NCBI RefSeq assembly: GCF_004342265.1
Contig: NZ_SMCS01000004.1
Span: 388,354-452,353 of the forward strand
Source: Luteibacter rhizovicinus
GTDB taxonomy: Bacteria; Pseudomonadota; Gammaproteobacteria; Xanthomonadales; Rhodanobacteraceae
Direction of reading: 5' to 3'
DNA: 64,000 nt
The translations under genes and the position numbers were made by a program. How positions within the stretch are numbered: the first letter of the stretch is position 1; every line of letters begins with the position of its first letter. Below are positions 34,421 through 44,166 of this stretch, in pieces. The notes beneath the pieces were generated by a model. It was given only the letters and a program-made list of their open reading frames with translations. It had not been told where the DNA came from and did no database searches.

Positions 34421-36535
34421 ATGAATACGCCGATCACGGGCGAAACGGCGGGGCGGGCAAGCGGCGGGTCGATGCCGCTGACCACCCATGCGCGCGAAGC
34501 CATCGCCGCGCTTCCGGTCGCCGTGCGCGCCGAAACCGAAACCGTCATCGAACTGCTGCAGCTACTCGGTTGCGACGACGAAACCTGCGCCTCGGCGCTA
34601 TGGTTCGCGCTGGTATCCGGTTCGGCGGAAGCGTGGGCGCTGCATTCGCCGGCATGGACGCCGTCGCTGCGTCGCCTGATCGACGGTCAGCGCGAAGCGG
34701 AGAAGGTCTGGGCGTTGCATGCGCAACGCGGTCCCGCCGATGCCGAAGGGCTACGCCGTCTGTTGCTGGCGATCATCCGCGATCTTCGCGTCGTTTTCGT
34801 TTTGCTTGCCCGGCAGTTGGCGGCCATGCGTTCGGGCATGTCGCTGGCCGATGCCGACCGGCGCGAACTGGCACAGCTCACCTCCGACATCCATGCACCG
34901 CTCGCTAACCGGCTGGGTATCTGGCAGCTGAAGTGGGAACTGGAAGACCTTGCCTTCCGGTATCTGCAGCCGGACACCTACCGCCGTATCGCGCGCCTGC
35001 TGGACGAGCGCCGCGCCGACCGCGAGATCTTCATCGCCGCGTGCCTCGAAGACCTGCGCGTCGCACTTTCGGGCGCGGGCATCGAGGCTCAGCTTGCCGG
35101 ACGTCCGAAGCACATCTATTCCATCTGGAAGAAGATGAAGCGCAAGGAGCTGGAATTCTCCGACCTGTATGACATCCGCGCGGTGCGTATCCTGGTCGGC
35201 AGCGTCGCGGACTGCTACGCCGCGCTCGGCATGGTGCACAGCCTCTGGCCGCACCTTCCCGGCGAATTCGACGATTACGTGGCGCGCCCCAAGGGCAACG
35301 GCTACCAGTCGCTGCATACGGCCGTCATCGGGCCGCAGGGCAAGACGCTCGAAGTACAGATACGTACGCACGAAATGCATCGCGCCAACGAACTCGGTGT
35401 CGCGGCGCACTGGCGCTACAAGGAAGGCGGCGGTGCCGATGCGGAGTTCGAAGCCAAGATCGCGTGGATGCGCAAACTGCTGGAGCCGCGTGGCGACGAC
35501 GAAGCCGAACTGGCTGCGGAGTTCCATACCGAGCTGCTGGAAGACCGCGTTTACGCGCTGACGCCCAAGGGCGAAGTCGTCGACATGCCGCGCGGCGCGA
35601 CCGTGCTGGATTTCGCGTATCACATCCATACGGAAGTCGGTCACCGCTGCCGTGGCGCCAAGATCAACGGACGCATCGCTACGCTGACGGCACAGCCACG
35701 TAGCGGCGACCGTATCGAGATCCTCACGACCAAGGTCTCCGAACCCAGTCGCGACTGGCTGTCCGCGCACCATGGTTATCTGAATACGTCGCGCGCGAGG
35801 GAAAAGGTTCGCGCGTGGTTCCGGCGCGAGGCCCACGATGCCAACGTCATCGCCGGGCGCACGGCCCTGGAACGCGAGTTACGCCGCCTTGCGCTGGACG
35901 ATGTAGAGCCGGCGAAACTGGTTTCGCAGTTCCGTCTGAAAACGCAGGACGAACTGTTTATCGCCATCGCCCTCGGCGAAGTCACGCTGGGGCAGATCGC
36001 GCGTTCGTTACAGGAACCAGTCGAGTCCGAGATCACGCAATCGGGCAGTCCGGTTGCGTCGCGCGCTGCGCAGCACGATCGCGGCGCGCTCAGTATCGAA
36101 GGCGTGGGCAACCTGCTCACGACGCTCGCCCGCTGCTGCCAGCCGTTGCCCGGCGATCCGGTTCGCGGTTTCATCACCCGTGGACGCGGCGTGTCCGTGC
36201 ATCGTGCCGACTGCGCGAGCCTTGAACGTCTTGCCCGCCGCAGTCCGGAACGCGTGATCGACGTGAGCTGGGGCAGGGTGGAAGTGCAGGCTTACGAGAT
36301 CGACATCGAACTGCGCGGCTACGACCGCAAGGGCTTGCAGAAAGACGTCACGAATACGATCAGCAACGCGGGTCCGCATATCGTGGCGTCGTCGAGCCGC
36401 GTGCACGTGCGCACCGCCGAAGTGGAGATGCGCTTCACGTTGCGGGTCAAGGATTACGAGCAACTTTCCACCTTGCTTGGGCGTCTGAATGCGTTGCCCA
36501 ATGTGATCGATGCGCGCCGGCTTGGCGGACGCTGA
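34421..36535 (+). CDS. relA: (p)ppGpp synthetase RelA
   Basis: A long RSH alarmone synthetase of 704 residues. The N-terminal hydrolase-like domain lacks the HDxxED metal site, so hydrolysis is not expected. The synthetase domain has GRPKHIYSIWKKMKRKELEF, EFDDYVARPKGNGYQSLHT and VQIRTHEMHRANELGVAAHW; the EFDD sequence is the EXDD motif typical of RelA rather than SpoT. TGS (VYALTPKGEVVDMPRGATVL) and ACT (C-terminal 80 residues) domains follow. It starts 37 bp after hrpA and is probably cotranscribed. Confidence 0.95.
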   Translation: MNTPITGETAGRASGGSMPLTTHAREAIAALPVAVRAETETVIELLQLLGCDDETCASALWFALVSGSAEAWALHSPAWTPSLRRLIDGQREAEKVWALHAQRGPADAEGLRRLLLAIIRDLRVVFVLLARQLAAMRSGMSLADADRRELAQLTSDIHAPLANRLGIWQLKWELEDLAFRYLQPDTYRRIARLLDERRADREIFIAACLEDLRVALSGAGIEAQLAGRPKHIYSIWKKMKRKELEFSDLYDIRAVRILVGSVADCYAALGMVHSLWPHLPGEFDDYVARPKGNGYQSLHTAVIGPQGKTLEVQIRTHEMHRANELGVAAHWRYKEGGGADAEFEAKIAWMRKLLEPRGDDEAELAAEFHTELLEDRVYALTPKGEVVDMPRGATVLDFAYHIHTEVGHRCRGAKINGRIATLTAQPRSGDRIEILTTKVSEPSRDWLSAHHGYLNTSRAREKVRAWFRREAHDANVIAGRTALERELRRLALDDVEPAKLVSQFRLKTQDELFIAIALGEVTLGQIARSLQEPVESEITQSGSPVASRAAQHDRGALSIEGVGNLLTTLARCCQPLPGDPVRGFITRGRGVSVHRADCASLERLARRSPERVIDVSWGRVEVQAYEIDIELRGYDRKGLQKDVTNTISNAGPHIVASSSRVHVRTAEVEMRFTLRVKDYEQLSTLLGRLNALPNVIDARRLGGR

Positions 36536-36582
36536 TAGCGGTCGGTCGCGACACGGGATAGGTTTTTCGACTCTCGTCGCGA

Positions 36583-36835
36583 TCAGAAATGCCAGGTGAA
36601 GCTGAAGCTCGGTCCGCTCAACTGGACTTTCTTCAGGAATTTATTGTCCGCGCTTTCCTTTGTTGGGCAACTGAAAGCGGGTTTCGCCCGTCACGCCGGG
36701 CAGCCATCCATAAGGCGTGATGCTGCCATGCCAGTCGCCGTCCCAGGGATCGACGGTGTCGGCATGCGCGGGCATGCCGGCGACGGCGAGCACGACAGCC
36801 GCTCGAACACTTAGAGAAACCAGACGGCGGTTCAT
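36583..36835 (-). pseudogene. Remnant of an outer-membrane beta-barrel protein gene
   Basis: The 5' part (36641-36835) encodes a signal peptide (MNRRLVSLSVRAAVVLAVAG, then MPAHA) and the beginning of a mature barrel protein (WHGSITPYGWLPGVTGETRF), then stops at TAA. Shifting by one base at about 36655 opens a frame to the TGA at 36583-36585 encoding ESADNKFLKKVQLS and GPSFSFTWHF, with the alternating pattern and C-terminal Phe of a final barrel strand. The simplest reading is an internal deletion with frameshift that fused the two ends of a protein that is normally about 250 residues. The parent family was not identified. Confidence 0.7.
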
Positions 36836-36994
36836 ATGGACAGCCTGCGTATAGGGCGGAAACCCAAGCGAATGTTTGGGAGTTCCCGCGCCGGTCTCCA
36901 GCGCATTCCTACTGAGGCTATGTCTGGTAAATCTACGGACGTACGTTTTCATCCATCGTTGCGGCAGTCGGTATGCGAGTACCCATGTCGTCTT

Positions 36995-38353
36995 CTATTC
37001 GAGCAACCGGTTAACGTCTTCCAGGTCGTGCAGATCGATGGTTCCCGCTGCCTGCTTCAGCAACATATGGTTCAGCACGAAGTTATGGCGCACGAGGGTG
37101 TATTCGGTCTTGGTTTCCGCCAGCAACTGAATGGCCACCACGACGTTCGTGAGGCTCTGGGTGCCAATATCGTTGCCTGCACGCATGGATTCCAAAGCTT
37201 TTCCGGCGGCGGCGACCGCGGCACGCGCACTCGCTACCTGGTCGACGCCGTCGACGATCAGGTTGAAGTAATTCAGTGCATCGCGCGCCGCCTGTCGGCG
37301 CTGGGTTTCCACCAGGCCTTCGTCCGCGTCGCGCTGACTGATGGCCTGTCCTATCTGTGCGTGCACGAGACCGCCGCTGAATATCGGCACGGACAGTTGC
37401 AGGCCGACCGACGTGGTACCCGGACCGTATCCCGCGCCGCCGGCACGGGCATTGGACCAGCTGCCGTACTTGCTGTATCCGACCGCCAGGCCCAGCGTCG
37501 GCGCGTGGCCCGCGCGCGCCGCGTTGATCTTGTGTTCGTCCGCATCGACGACATAGCGGGACGCAAGGACCGACGGATTGGTGTGCATCGCCGCGTCGAC
37601 CCAGGCTTCGGGTTTGTTCGGTTCCGGCATTTGCATGGGCAGTTCCTCGCGCAGCCGTTTCAGTACCGGTGTGGGCTGTCCCGTAATTTGTTCGAGCGCG
37701 CGCTTGGTGTCCTTCAGGGCACCTTCGGCTGTAATGCGCCGCGATTTGATGTAGTGGTAATACGCTTCGGACTGGGCGACGTCCGATGCCGCGGCCAGGC
37801 CGTCCGCGAACCGTTCGGTGGACTGGGCGAATTCCTGCTGGTAGGCATCCTCGTACGACTTCGATACCTCCAGTTCGTCCTCGGCAATCAGGACGTTGAA
37901 ATAGGCGGTGGCGACGCGGACGTACAGGGCTTGCATCGCGGCCCGTTCCGTTTCGTCCTGCGAACTTCTCGTCGCCTGCGCCGCATGCAGGGTGGCGAGG
38001 CTTGCGAGGTTCACGATCGGCTGCGCCAGATTGGCGCTCGCCGCGCGTTCGCGGACGTGACCGCCCGCACCGGTGTCGATGATGTTGCCGTTTCCGCTCG
38101 TGGTGGACGACCCGTTACCACCGCTGTACTGGGTCAGGCTGAGATTCGCCGTCAGCTGGGGCAACAGAGCCGATCGTGCGATGGGAACGCCTGCCGCCGC
38201 CACGCGCTGCGTTGCCTGCGCGGTGGCAAGCACCGGGTCGTTGGCCACGGCCTGACGGAAGGCATCCAGCAGATCCTCGCCATGCGCAGACGAGCAAAGC
38301 AGGCCGAGGCCGATGAGGAAGGGAAGTAGCGACAGACGTTGTGCGACGAGCAT
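36995..38353 (-). CDS. tolC: TolC-like outer membrane efflux protein
   Basis: An outer-membrane channel-tunnel protein (452 residues) for type I secretion or efflux. The signal peptide ends near SSAHGEDLLDA. Two OEP repeats are visible: DAFRQAVANDPVLATAQATQ with RSALLPQLTANLSLTQY, then NPSVLASRYVVDADEHKINAARA with GHAPTLGLAVGYSKYG. The ATG at 38353 has AAGG about 7 bp upstream; an ATG 6 bp earlier is also in frame. No inner-membrane pump or adaptor is adjacent, so the partner is encoded elsewhere, as for E. coli TolC. Confidence 0.92.
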   Translation of the reverse strand: MLVAQRLSLLPFLIGLGLLCSSAHGEDLLDAFRQAVANDPVLATAQATQRVAAAGVPIARSALLPQLTANLSLTQYSGGNGSSTTSGNGNIIDTGAGGHVRERAASANLAQPIVNLASLATLHAAQATRSSQDETERAAMQALYVRVATAYFNVLIAEDELEVSKSYEDAYQQEFAQSTERFADGLAAASDVAQSEAYYHYIKSRRITAEGALKDTKRALEQITGQPTPVLKRLREELPMQMPEPNKPEAWVDAAMHTNPSVLASRYVVDADEHKINAARAGHAPTLGLAVGYSKYGSWSNARAGGAGYGPGTTSVGLQLSVPIFSGGLVHAQIGQAISQRDADEGLVETQRRQAARDALNYFNLIVDGVDQVASARAAVAAAGKALESMRAGNDIGTQSLTNVVVAIQLLAETKTEYTLVRHNFVLNHMLLKQAAGTIDLHDLEDVNRLLE

Positions 38354-38577
38354 GGGCATCCTTTTGCCGCACGGCGTATGCGTGCGGATCGGTGGCTAGC
38401 GCGATGCATCTGCAATGCGCATGCCAACGCGATCCGGGCTGCCCGGGCCACGGTAATGGCGACCTCCCGCCGATTGCGCAGCCCGGCCCTCTGTCCGCGG
38501 ACATGTACGCGGACGAGGCCGGACAGGAGCTTTCCGGTCGGCGTCGTCGTCGGCTCCCCGAATCCGGGGGCAGCCGG

Positions 38578-39693
38578 TCAGGGACTGAACGTCAGGACGA
38601 GGAACACCACGAACATCGACAGGTGCACCGCGCCCTCCAGCATCGTGGTGCGCCAGCCGGAGAACGTGAGGGTGCTGAGTACCAGGGTCGCGGTGAGCAG
38701 GACGATGCTTGCCGAAGGCAGTCCGAGCACGACGCTCTGGCCGGTAAAGAGTCCGATGGCCAGCACGGCGGGCACGGTAAGACCCACGGTGGATGCGGCG
38801 GCGCCCAGGCACAGGTTGATGGCGCGGGTGAGCTGATCGCCGCGAATCGAGATCAGCGCGGAAATGCCCTCGGGAGTGAAGACGAGCATCGCGATAATGA
38901 TGCCGCCGAGTGCGGGCGGTGCACCGGTCGCGTCGATGCCGTAATCGAGGACCTTGGCGAGACTTTTGGAGAGGATGACGATTGGCAGCAGATAGACCAG
39001 CAGCATGCCGATCCGGCGCGCGAGTTCCCGTGGCGGCATCTTCGGCTGCGGTTCCGGCGGCGGCTCCGCTTCGTTGGGAGCGGTCGATTTCGGCGCAACG
39101 AAATAACCTTTGTGCCGCCCCGTCTGTAGCCAGAGGAACAGACCGTACAGCGCCATCGTCAACAGGGAGAAGGCGACGGCCTGCACCGGACTCAGGGTGC
39201 CGTCGCTCGTGGACGTCGTGAAGTTCGGCAGCACGAGGGCGATGGTCGCCAGCGGAATGATGACGGACAGATAGGACGAAGCGCCTTGAAGGTTAAAGGT
39301 CTGCTCGTGGTGGCGTATGCCGCCGATGAGCAACCCCAGTCCGACGACGCCGTTCAGTACGATCATCAACACGGCGAACATGGTGTCGCGGGCAAGCGTT
39401 GCCGTGCCGGTCCCGCCGAGCATCACCGCCGAGATAAGCGCGACCTCGATGATGACGATCGACAGCGTGAGAATCAGCGTGCCGAAGGGCTCGCCCAGCC
39501 GTGTCGCAAGTTCTTCCGCCTCGTGGACCACGCCGAAGGCGGTCCAGACGATCATGACGAACAGCCACGCGAACAGCGAAATAGCCACCGTATCCCGGCT
39601 GAGTTCGGACATCCATCCGGAGCCGTAGACGAGGAAGAGGGCGACGGTCAGCCACGCGAGCAGCGGTCGTCCGTACTTCGTGAACGATGCCAT
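38578..39693 (-). CDS. chaA: ChaA-like Ca2+/cation:proton antiporter
   Basis: A 371-residue inner-membrane antiporter of the CaCA superfamily with about eleven hydrophobic segments. The two alpha repeats are visible: GVVHEAEELATRLGEPFGTL with LTLSIVIIEVALIS, and LVFTPEGISALISIRGDQL with RAINLCLGAAASTVGLTVP, each with the expected acidic residue. A charged loop (residues about 200-225, KSTAPNEAEPPPEPQPK) separates the halves. The 218-bp gap to tolC holds a GTCCGCG-CGCGGAC hairpin that may act as a terminator. Confidence 0.9.
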   Translation of the reverse strand: MASFTKYGRPLLAWLTVALFLVYGSGWMSELSRDTVAISLFAWLFVMIVWTAFGVVHEAEELATRLGEPFGTLILTLSIVIIEVALISAVMLGGTGTATLARDTMFAVLMIVLNGVVGLGLLIGGIRHHEQTFNLQGASSYLSVIIPLATIALVLPNFTTSTSDGTLSPVQAVAFSLLTMALYGLFLWLQTGRHKGYFVAPKSTAPNEAEPPPEPQPKMPPRELARRIGMLLVYLLPIVILSKSLAKVLDYGIDATGAPPALGGIIIAMLVFTPEGISALISIRGDQLTRAINLCLGAAASTVGLTVPAVLAIGLFTGQSVVLGLPSASIVLLTATLVLSTLTFSGWRTTMLEGAVHLSMFVVFLVLTFSP

Positions 39694-39749
39694 GCGGGTT
39701 CCTCGCTGCGGTGGTTCCGTCCGAGGTTAGCGGAGATTGCGTGGTGGGA

Positions 39750-40166
39750 CTAGAAATCCTGCGTGAAGTCCACGGTCTCTGTCGCACTGCCGCGCGGCGT
39801 CACGGTCAGCACGAAATGCAACGCGCCGGGCGAGGGGATACGGAACGTCCCCAGCCACGACACCGTGCCCGCATCCTCGACACGACGGAACGCGATCGGC
39901 ACCGGTGCGCCGATCAACGTCATCGCCCTGCCTTCCACCGTTGCCGGTACATCGCCATCGTCGCTGCCACGGGCTACCGCAACGATCACGATGCCCTGGT
40001 CTTCCGCGCGTGTGAGTCCGTAACGCTGCGCCGACGCGGCGGGCAAATTCGACGTGGCGAGCGCGTTGTAGCGGATGACGTTCGCACCGCCGACTTGCTC
40101 GCCCGCGTGCGCACGAATGGCGACGCAGGCAAACAGTACGGCGAGAAACGCGCGGGAGATCGTCAT
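39750..40166 (-). CDS. DUF4426 periplasmic protein
   Basis: A 138-residue exported protein: signal peptide MTISRAFLAVLFACVAIRAHA, then a beta-rich domain starting GANVIRYNALATSNLPA and ending FVLTVTPRGSATETVDFTQDF, characteristic of DUF4426. Function is unknown. It begins 2 bp after the yggT stop, so proC-yggT-DUF4426 form one operon, an arrangement also seen in pseudomonads. The upstream open frame overlaps yggT and is not used. Confidence 0.88.
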   Translation of the reverse strand: MTISRAFLAVLFACVAIRAHAGEQVGGANVIRYNALATSNLPAASAQRYGLTRAEDQGIVIVAVARGSDDGDVPATVEGRAMTLIGAPVPIAFRRVEDAGTVSWLGTFRIPSPGALHFVLTVTPRGSATETVDFTQDF

Positions 40167-40168
40167 GC

Positions 40169-40744
40169 TTACAGTCCCAGCATCAATCGCTGGCCGATGT
40201 CCGACAGCGGTTGCGCGACAAGCAAACGTACCAATGTCAGCAGCAACAGGACCACGGCCGGCGAGAAATCCAGACCGCCAAGCACCATGCGGCCGCGCAA
40301 CGGGCGCAGCAGCGGCTCGGTAATGCTGGTGACCAGACGCGCTACCGGGTGGTAACGATCGGTCGACAGCATGCTCATCAGCGACCAGACGACGATAAGC
40401 ACGATGTAAAGCAGCAGGACGAAATCGAGCAACTCGGCGACGCCCATCACCAGCACGCCGACCGGATTGGGTATGAAGCCCATGATCGCGATCAGCAGCA
40501 CGACCTTCAGGCATTCGATCAGCCACGCCACGACCAGCGCCGACGTGCTCAGGCGACGCCAGTTGGGCAGTACCTTGCGCAGCGGACGCAGCACCGGATT
40601 GGTGTAGCGGTAGATGAACTGGCAGATTGGATTCTGGAAATCCGCGCGCCATGCTTCGGCCAGCAGACGCAGGACGAACAGCGCGACGGCTGCGCCGAAG
40701 ATGAAGTTGATGATGAGTCCGCCGGCGTTGGTCAGGTAATTCAC
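40169..40744 (-). CDS. yggT: YggT family membrane protein
   Basis: A 191-residue integral membrane protein with two YggT repeats, each containing paired helices and the NP(V/L)LRPLRKVLP- or TEPLLRPLRGRM-type motif. YggT proteins are linked to osmotic tolerance or membrane protein placement, with no firm biochemical role. The GTG start at 40744 overlaps the proC stop (GTGA). Confidence 0.94.
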   Translation of the reverse strand: MNYLTNAGGLIINFIFGAAVALFVLRLLAEAWRADFQNPICQFIYRYTNPVLRPLRKVLPNWRRLSTSALVVAWLIECLKVVLLIAIMGFIPNPVGVLVMGVAELLDFVLLLYIVLIVVWSLMSMLSTDRYHPVARLVTSITEPLLRPLRGRMVLGGLDFSPAVVLLLLTLVRLLVAQPLSDIGQRLMLGL

Positions 40745-41565
40745 TTATTCGATTCCATGGCTTGAGACAGTTCGCCGCCGCGACGCCGGGCGGCGTCGAC
40801 GGCGCGTGCGACGATGGCGTTGAAGCCATCGGCGCCGAAACTTTCGAGGGCGGCCTGCGTGGTGCCGCCCGGAGATGTGACGCGCTGGCGCAGGGTCGCG
40901 GCGGATTCGCCGCTTTCGGTCAGCATGCGGCCGGCGCCAAGCGCCGTCTGGGCCGCGAGAGCCCTTGCCGTTTCACGGGACAGCCCCTGGGCGAATGCCG
41001 CGTTTTCCAGCGCCTCGACCAGCAGGAAGAAGTACGCGGGACCGGAACCGGACAAGGCCGTCACGGTGTCCAGCTGGTCCTCGTCCGGCACCCATACGGT
41101 GAGTCCCGCGGCATCCAGCAGGTGCTGCGCTTCCGCGCGCTGCACCGGGCTGACGCGGCCATTGGCGTACAGCGCCGTGGCACCCGCGCCGATCATCGCC
41201 GGGGTGTTGGGCATGCAGCGTACGACGGGCAGGGTGCCGCCCAGCCAACGCTCCATCTGTTCGATGCGGATGCCTGCGGCGATCGAAACGATCAGGGGAC
41301 GCTGGCGTTGGATCTGGGGCTGCAACTGGCGGCATACGTCGGCCATGACCTGGGGTTTGACGGCCAGGACCACGGTGGAGGCGCCTTCGACGGCGTCCAG
41401 GTTATCGACATAGGTCGCCACGCCGTAACGCCGCGACAGCTCCTGGCAGGCCTCGGCCCGGGGCTCGGCGACAGCGATGCTGCTGGGCTGGCTGCCCTTG
41501 TGCAGCAGGCCGCCGATGAGGCTGGCCGCCATGTTTCCTCCGCCGATGAAGGCAATCCGGCTCAT
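40741..41565 (-). CDS. proC: Pyrroline-5-carboxylate reductase ProC
   Basis: Last step of proline biosynthesis: NAD(P)H reduction of pyrroline-5-carboxylate. The 274 residues start MSRIAFIGGGNMAASLIGGL (Rossmann GxGxM-type motif). VVLAVKPQVM, VRCMPNTPAMIGAGATALY and the C-terminal VTSPGGTTQAAL are family signatures. The ATG at 41565 is chosen over an upstream in-frame ATG at 41610 because the Rossmann strand should begin at once. It is divergent from pilT; yggS, often between pilT and proC, is not here. Confidence 0.97.
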   Translation of the reverse strand: MSRIAFIGGGNMAASLIGGLLHKGSQPSSIAVAEPRAEACQELSRRYGVATYVDNLDAVEGASTVVLAVKPQVMADVCRQLQPQIQRQRPLIVSIAAGIRIEQMERWLGGTLPVVRCMPNTPAMIGAGATALYANGRVSPVQRAEAQHLLDAAGLTVWVPDEDQLDTVTALSGSGPAYFFLLVEALENAAFAQGLSRETARALAAQTALGAGRMLTESGESAATLRQRVTSPGGTTQAALESFGADGFNAIVARAVDAARRRGGELSQAMESNK

Positions 41566-41805
41566 TGAGTTCGTCTCTTCGGTGCGCCACGTCACAGTCG
41601 AGCATGGCATCGACCTAAGAATATACGCGACGCGCCTTGCCGCCGAGGGTGGGGGCGTGTTTACCTATGCGAAACGCGTACTCCGGGCCGGTCCCGGGGC
41701 GTCATAAGAATCACAGGGGCTTCGATTCGCGAAAGCGCACGGCATGATCGGCTTCCGATCGCCGGTCGAAAGTCCCTGCCGCAAGCCACTTATCAGGGGA
41801 CACCG

Positions 41806-42843
41806 ATGGATATCGCCGAACTCCTTGCCTTCTCGGTGAAGAACAAGGCTTCCGACTTGCATCTTTCCGCAGGTCTGCCGCCCATGATCCGGGTCGACGG
41901 CGATGTGCGCCGGATCAACATCCCGGCGCTGGAGCACAAGCAGGTCCATTCGCTGATCTACGACATCATGTCGGATAAGCAGCGCCGCGATTTCGAGGAA
42001 TTCCTCGAAACCGACTTTTCGTTCGAGATTCCCGGTCTGGCCCGTTTCCGCGTGAATGCGTTCAACCACAATCGTGGCGCGGGCGGCGTATTCCGTACCA
42101 TTCCGTCCGAAGTGCTGACGCTGGAAGACCTGGGTGCGCCGAAGATTTTCCGCGAGCTGATCGAGCAGCCGCAGGGGCTGATCCTGGTGACCGGTCCGAC
42201 CGGCTCGGGCAAGTCGACGACGCTGGCGGCGATGGTCGACCACATCAACAAGAACGAATACGGCCATCTCCTCACGGTCGAAGACCCGATCGAATTCGTG
42301 CATACGTCGCAGAAGTGCCTGGTCAATCAGCGCGAAGTGCATCGCGATACGCATGGCTTCAACGAGGCGCTGCGTTCCGCGCTGCGTGAAGATCCGGACT
42401 ACATCCTCGTCGGCGAGCTTCGCGATCTGGAAACCATCCGGCTGGCACTGACCGCCGCGGAAACCGGCCATCTGGTATTCGGCACGCTGCATACCTCGTC
42501 GGCGGCCAAGACCATCGACCGTATCATCGACGTCTTCCCGGCCGGCGAAAAGCCGATGGTCCGCTCGATGCTTTCCGAATCGCTGCGCGCGGTCATCTCG
42601 CAGTCGCTGCTGAAGAAGGTCGGCGGCGGTCGTATCGCGGCCCACGAAATCATGGTCGGCATCCCGGCTATCCGTAACCTGATCCGCGAGGACAAGGTCG
42701 CGCAGATGTACTCGGCCATCCAGACGGGTCAGCAGCACGGCATGCAGACGCTGGACCAAACGCTGCAGGACCTGGTCAAGCGCGGCTTGGTAACGCGGCA
42801 GGAAGCGGGTAAATATGCCAAGAACAAGGAAGGCTTCCGCTAA
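41806..42843 (+). CDS. pilT: Type IV pilus retraction ATPase PilT
   Basis: A hexameric motor that depolymerises pili for twitching. The 345 residues (family about 344) begin MDIAELLAFSVKNKASDLHL, with Walker A GPTGSGKST near residue 130, the Asp box LTVEDPIEFVH, Walker B ILVGELRDLETI (Leu where most PilT have Met), and the His box FGTLHTSSAAKTIDRI. The AIRNLIRE motif needed for retraction is present as IPAIRNLIREDKV. pilU follows 110 bp downstream. Confidence 0.98.
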   Translation: MDIAELLAFSVKNKASDLHLSAGLPPMIRVDGDVRRINIPALEHKQVHSLIYDIMSDKQRRDFEEFLETDFSFEIPGLARFRVNAFNHNRGAGGVFRTIPSEVLTLEDLGAPKIFRELIEQPQGLILVTGPTGSGKSTTLAAMVDHINKNEYGHLLTVEDPIEFVHTSQKCLVNQREVHRDTHGFNEALRSALREDPDYILVGELRDLETIRLALTAAETGHLVFGTLHTSSAAKTIDRIIDVFPAGEKPMVRSMLSESLRAVISQSLLKKVGGGRIAAHEIMVGIPAIRNLIREDKVAQMYSAIQTGQQHGMQTLDQTLQDLVKRGLVTRQEAGKYAKNKEGFR

Positions 42844-42953
42844 AGCCCCGACCCGGGCGCAGGAACGTGGCGTCAGACACAGCCGCCCGCCCCCGGGCGG
42901 TATATGATCGCCCGTAGGGGCGCCGGCCCGGTCCGGCCACAAGAGGGCTCGCC

Positions 42954-44117
42954 ATGAGCGACTTCGATTTCACTTCATTCCTCAAGCTGATGGTGCATAA
43001 ACAGGCGTCCGACCTGTTCATCACCGCCGGTGTGGCGCCGTCCATGAAGGTGCAGGGGCGCATCGTCCCGATCACGCAGAGTCCGCTGTCCGCGCAACAG
43101 GCGCGCGACATGGTGCTCAACGTGATGACGCCTTCGCAGCGCGAAGAGTTCGAGAAGACCCACGAATGCCAGTTCGCCATCAGCGCGTCGGGTGTCGGCC
43201 GTTTCCGTGTGTCGTGCTTCTACCAGCGCAACTGCGTCGGCATGGTGCTACGCCGGATCGAATCGAAAATTCCCACGCCCGAAGAACTGAACCTGCCGCC
43301 GATCGTCAAGCAACTGGCGATGACCAAGCGCGGCATCATCATTTTCGTGGGCGGTACGGGTACGGGTAAGTCGACGTCGCTCGCGTCGATGATCGGTTAC
43401 CGCAATCAGAATTCGACGGGTCACATCATCACGATCGAAGACCCGATCGAATACGTGCACAAGCACGAAGGCTGCATCGTCACCCAGCGCGAACTCGGTA
43501 TCGATACCGATAGCTGGGAGAACGCGCTGAAGAACACGCTGCGCCAGGCACCCGACGTCATCATGATCGGCGAAGTGCGTACGCGAGAAACGATGGAGCA
43601 TGCGATCAACTTCTCGGAAACGGGCCACCTGTGCCTGTGTACGCTGCATGCGAACAACGCCAACCAGGCGCTGGACCGTATCCTGCACTTCTTCCCGGAA
43701 GACCGTCGCCAGTCGCTCCTGATGGATCTTTCGCTGAATCTGAAGGGCATCGTCGCGCAGCAGCTGATTCCCACGCCCGACGGGAAATCGCGTCGCGTAG
43801 CGGTCGAAGTGATGCTGGGTACGCCGCTTGCGCAGGATTACATCCGTCAGGGCGAAGTGCACAAGCTGAAGGAACTGATGCGCGATTCCAATCAGCTCGG
43901 CATGCGCACTTTCGACCAGAGTCTGGTGGAGCTTTACCACGCGGGCGAGATCTCCTACGAAGACGCGCTGCGTCACGCCGACAGCTCGAACGAAGTGCGG
44001 TTGCGCATCAAGCTCGCGCAGGGCGGCGATGCGCATACGCTTTCGCAGGGACTGGAAGGCGTCGAAATCGAAGAGTCAACGAACCGGAATACGTTCGGCG
44101 GCATGCTGCATCGCTAA
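42954..44117 (+). CDS. pilU: Type IV pilus accessory retraction ATPase PilU
   Basis: A PilT paralogue of 387 residues that assists PilT-dependent retraction. It starts MSDFDFTSFLKLMVHKQASD, with Walker A GGTGTGKSTSLASMI, the Asp box ITIEDPIEYVHKHEGC, Walker B VIMIGEVRTRETM and CLCTLHANNANQALDRILHF. The C-terminal extension ends NTFGGMLHR. The pilT-pilU pairing is conserved across pseudomonads and xanthomonads. Confidence 0.97.
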   Translation: MSDFDFTSFLKLMVHKQASDLFITAGVAPSMKVQGRIVPITQSPLSAQQARDMVLNVMTPSQREEFEKTHECQFAISASGVGRFRVSCFYQRNCVGMVLRRIESKIPTPEELNLPPIVKQLAMTKRGIIIFVGGTGTGKSTSLASMIGYRNQNSTGHIITIEDPIEYVHKHEGCIVTQRELGIDTDSWENALKNTLRQAPDVIMIGEVRTRETMEHAINFSETGHLCLCTLHANNANQALDRILHFFPEDRRQSLLMDLSLNLKGIVAQQLIPTPDGKSRRVAVEVMLGTPLAQDYIRQGEVHKLKELMRDSNQLGMRTFDQSLVELYHAGEISYEDALRHADSSNEVRLRIKLAQGGDAHTLSQGLEGVEIEESTNRNTFGGMLHR

Positions 44118-44124
44118 TGCCCTG

Positions 44125-44156
44125 TGTGTAGGAGCACTCAAGAGCGCTCCTACACA
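44125..44156. repeat. REP-like hairpin after pilU
   Basis: TGTGTAGGAGC at 44125-44135 pairs with GCTCCTACACA at 44146-44156. It shares the GTAGGAGC core with the other palindromes of the window and immediately precedes a classic terminator. Confidence 0.8.
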
Positions 44157-44166
44157 AAAGCAGAAC

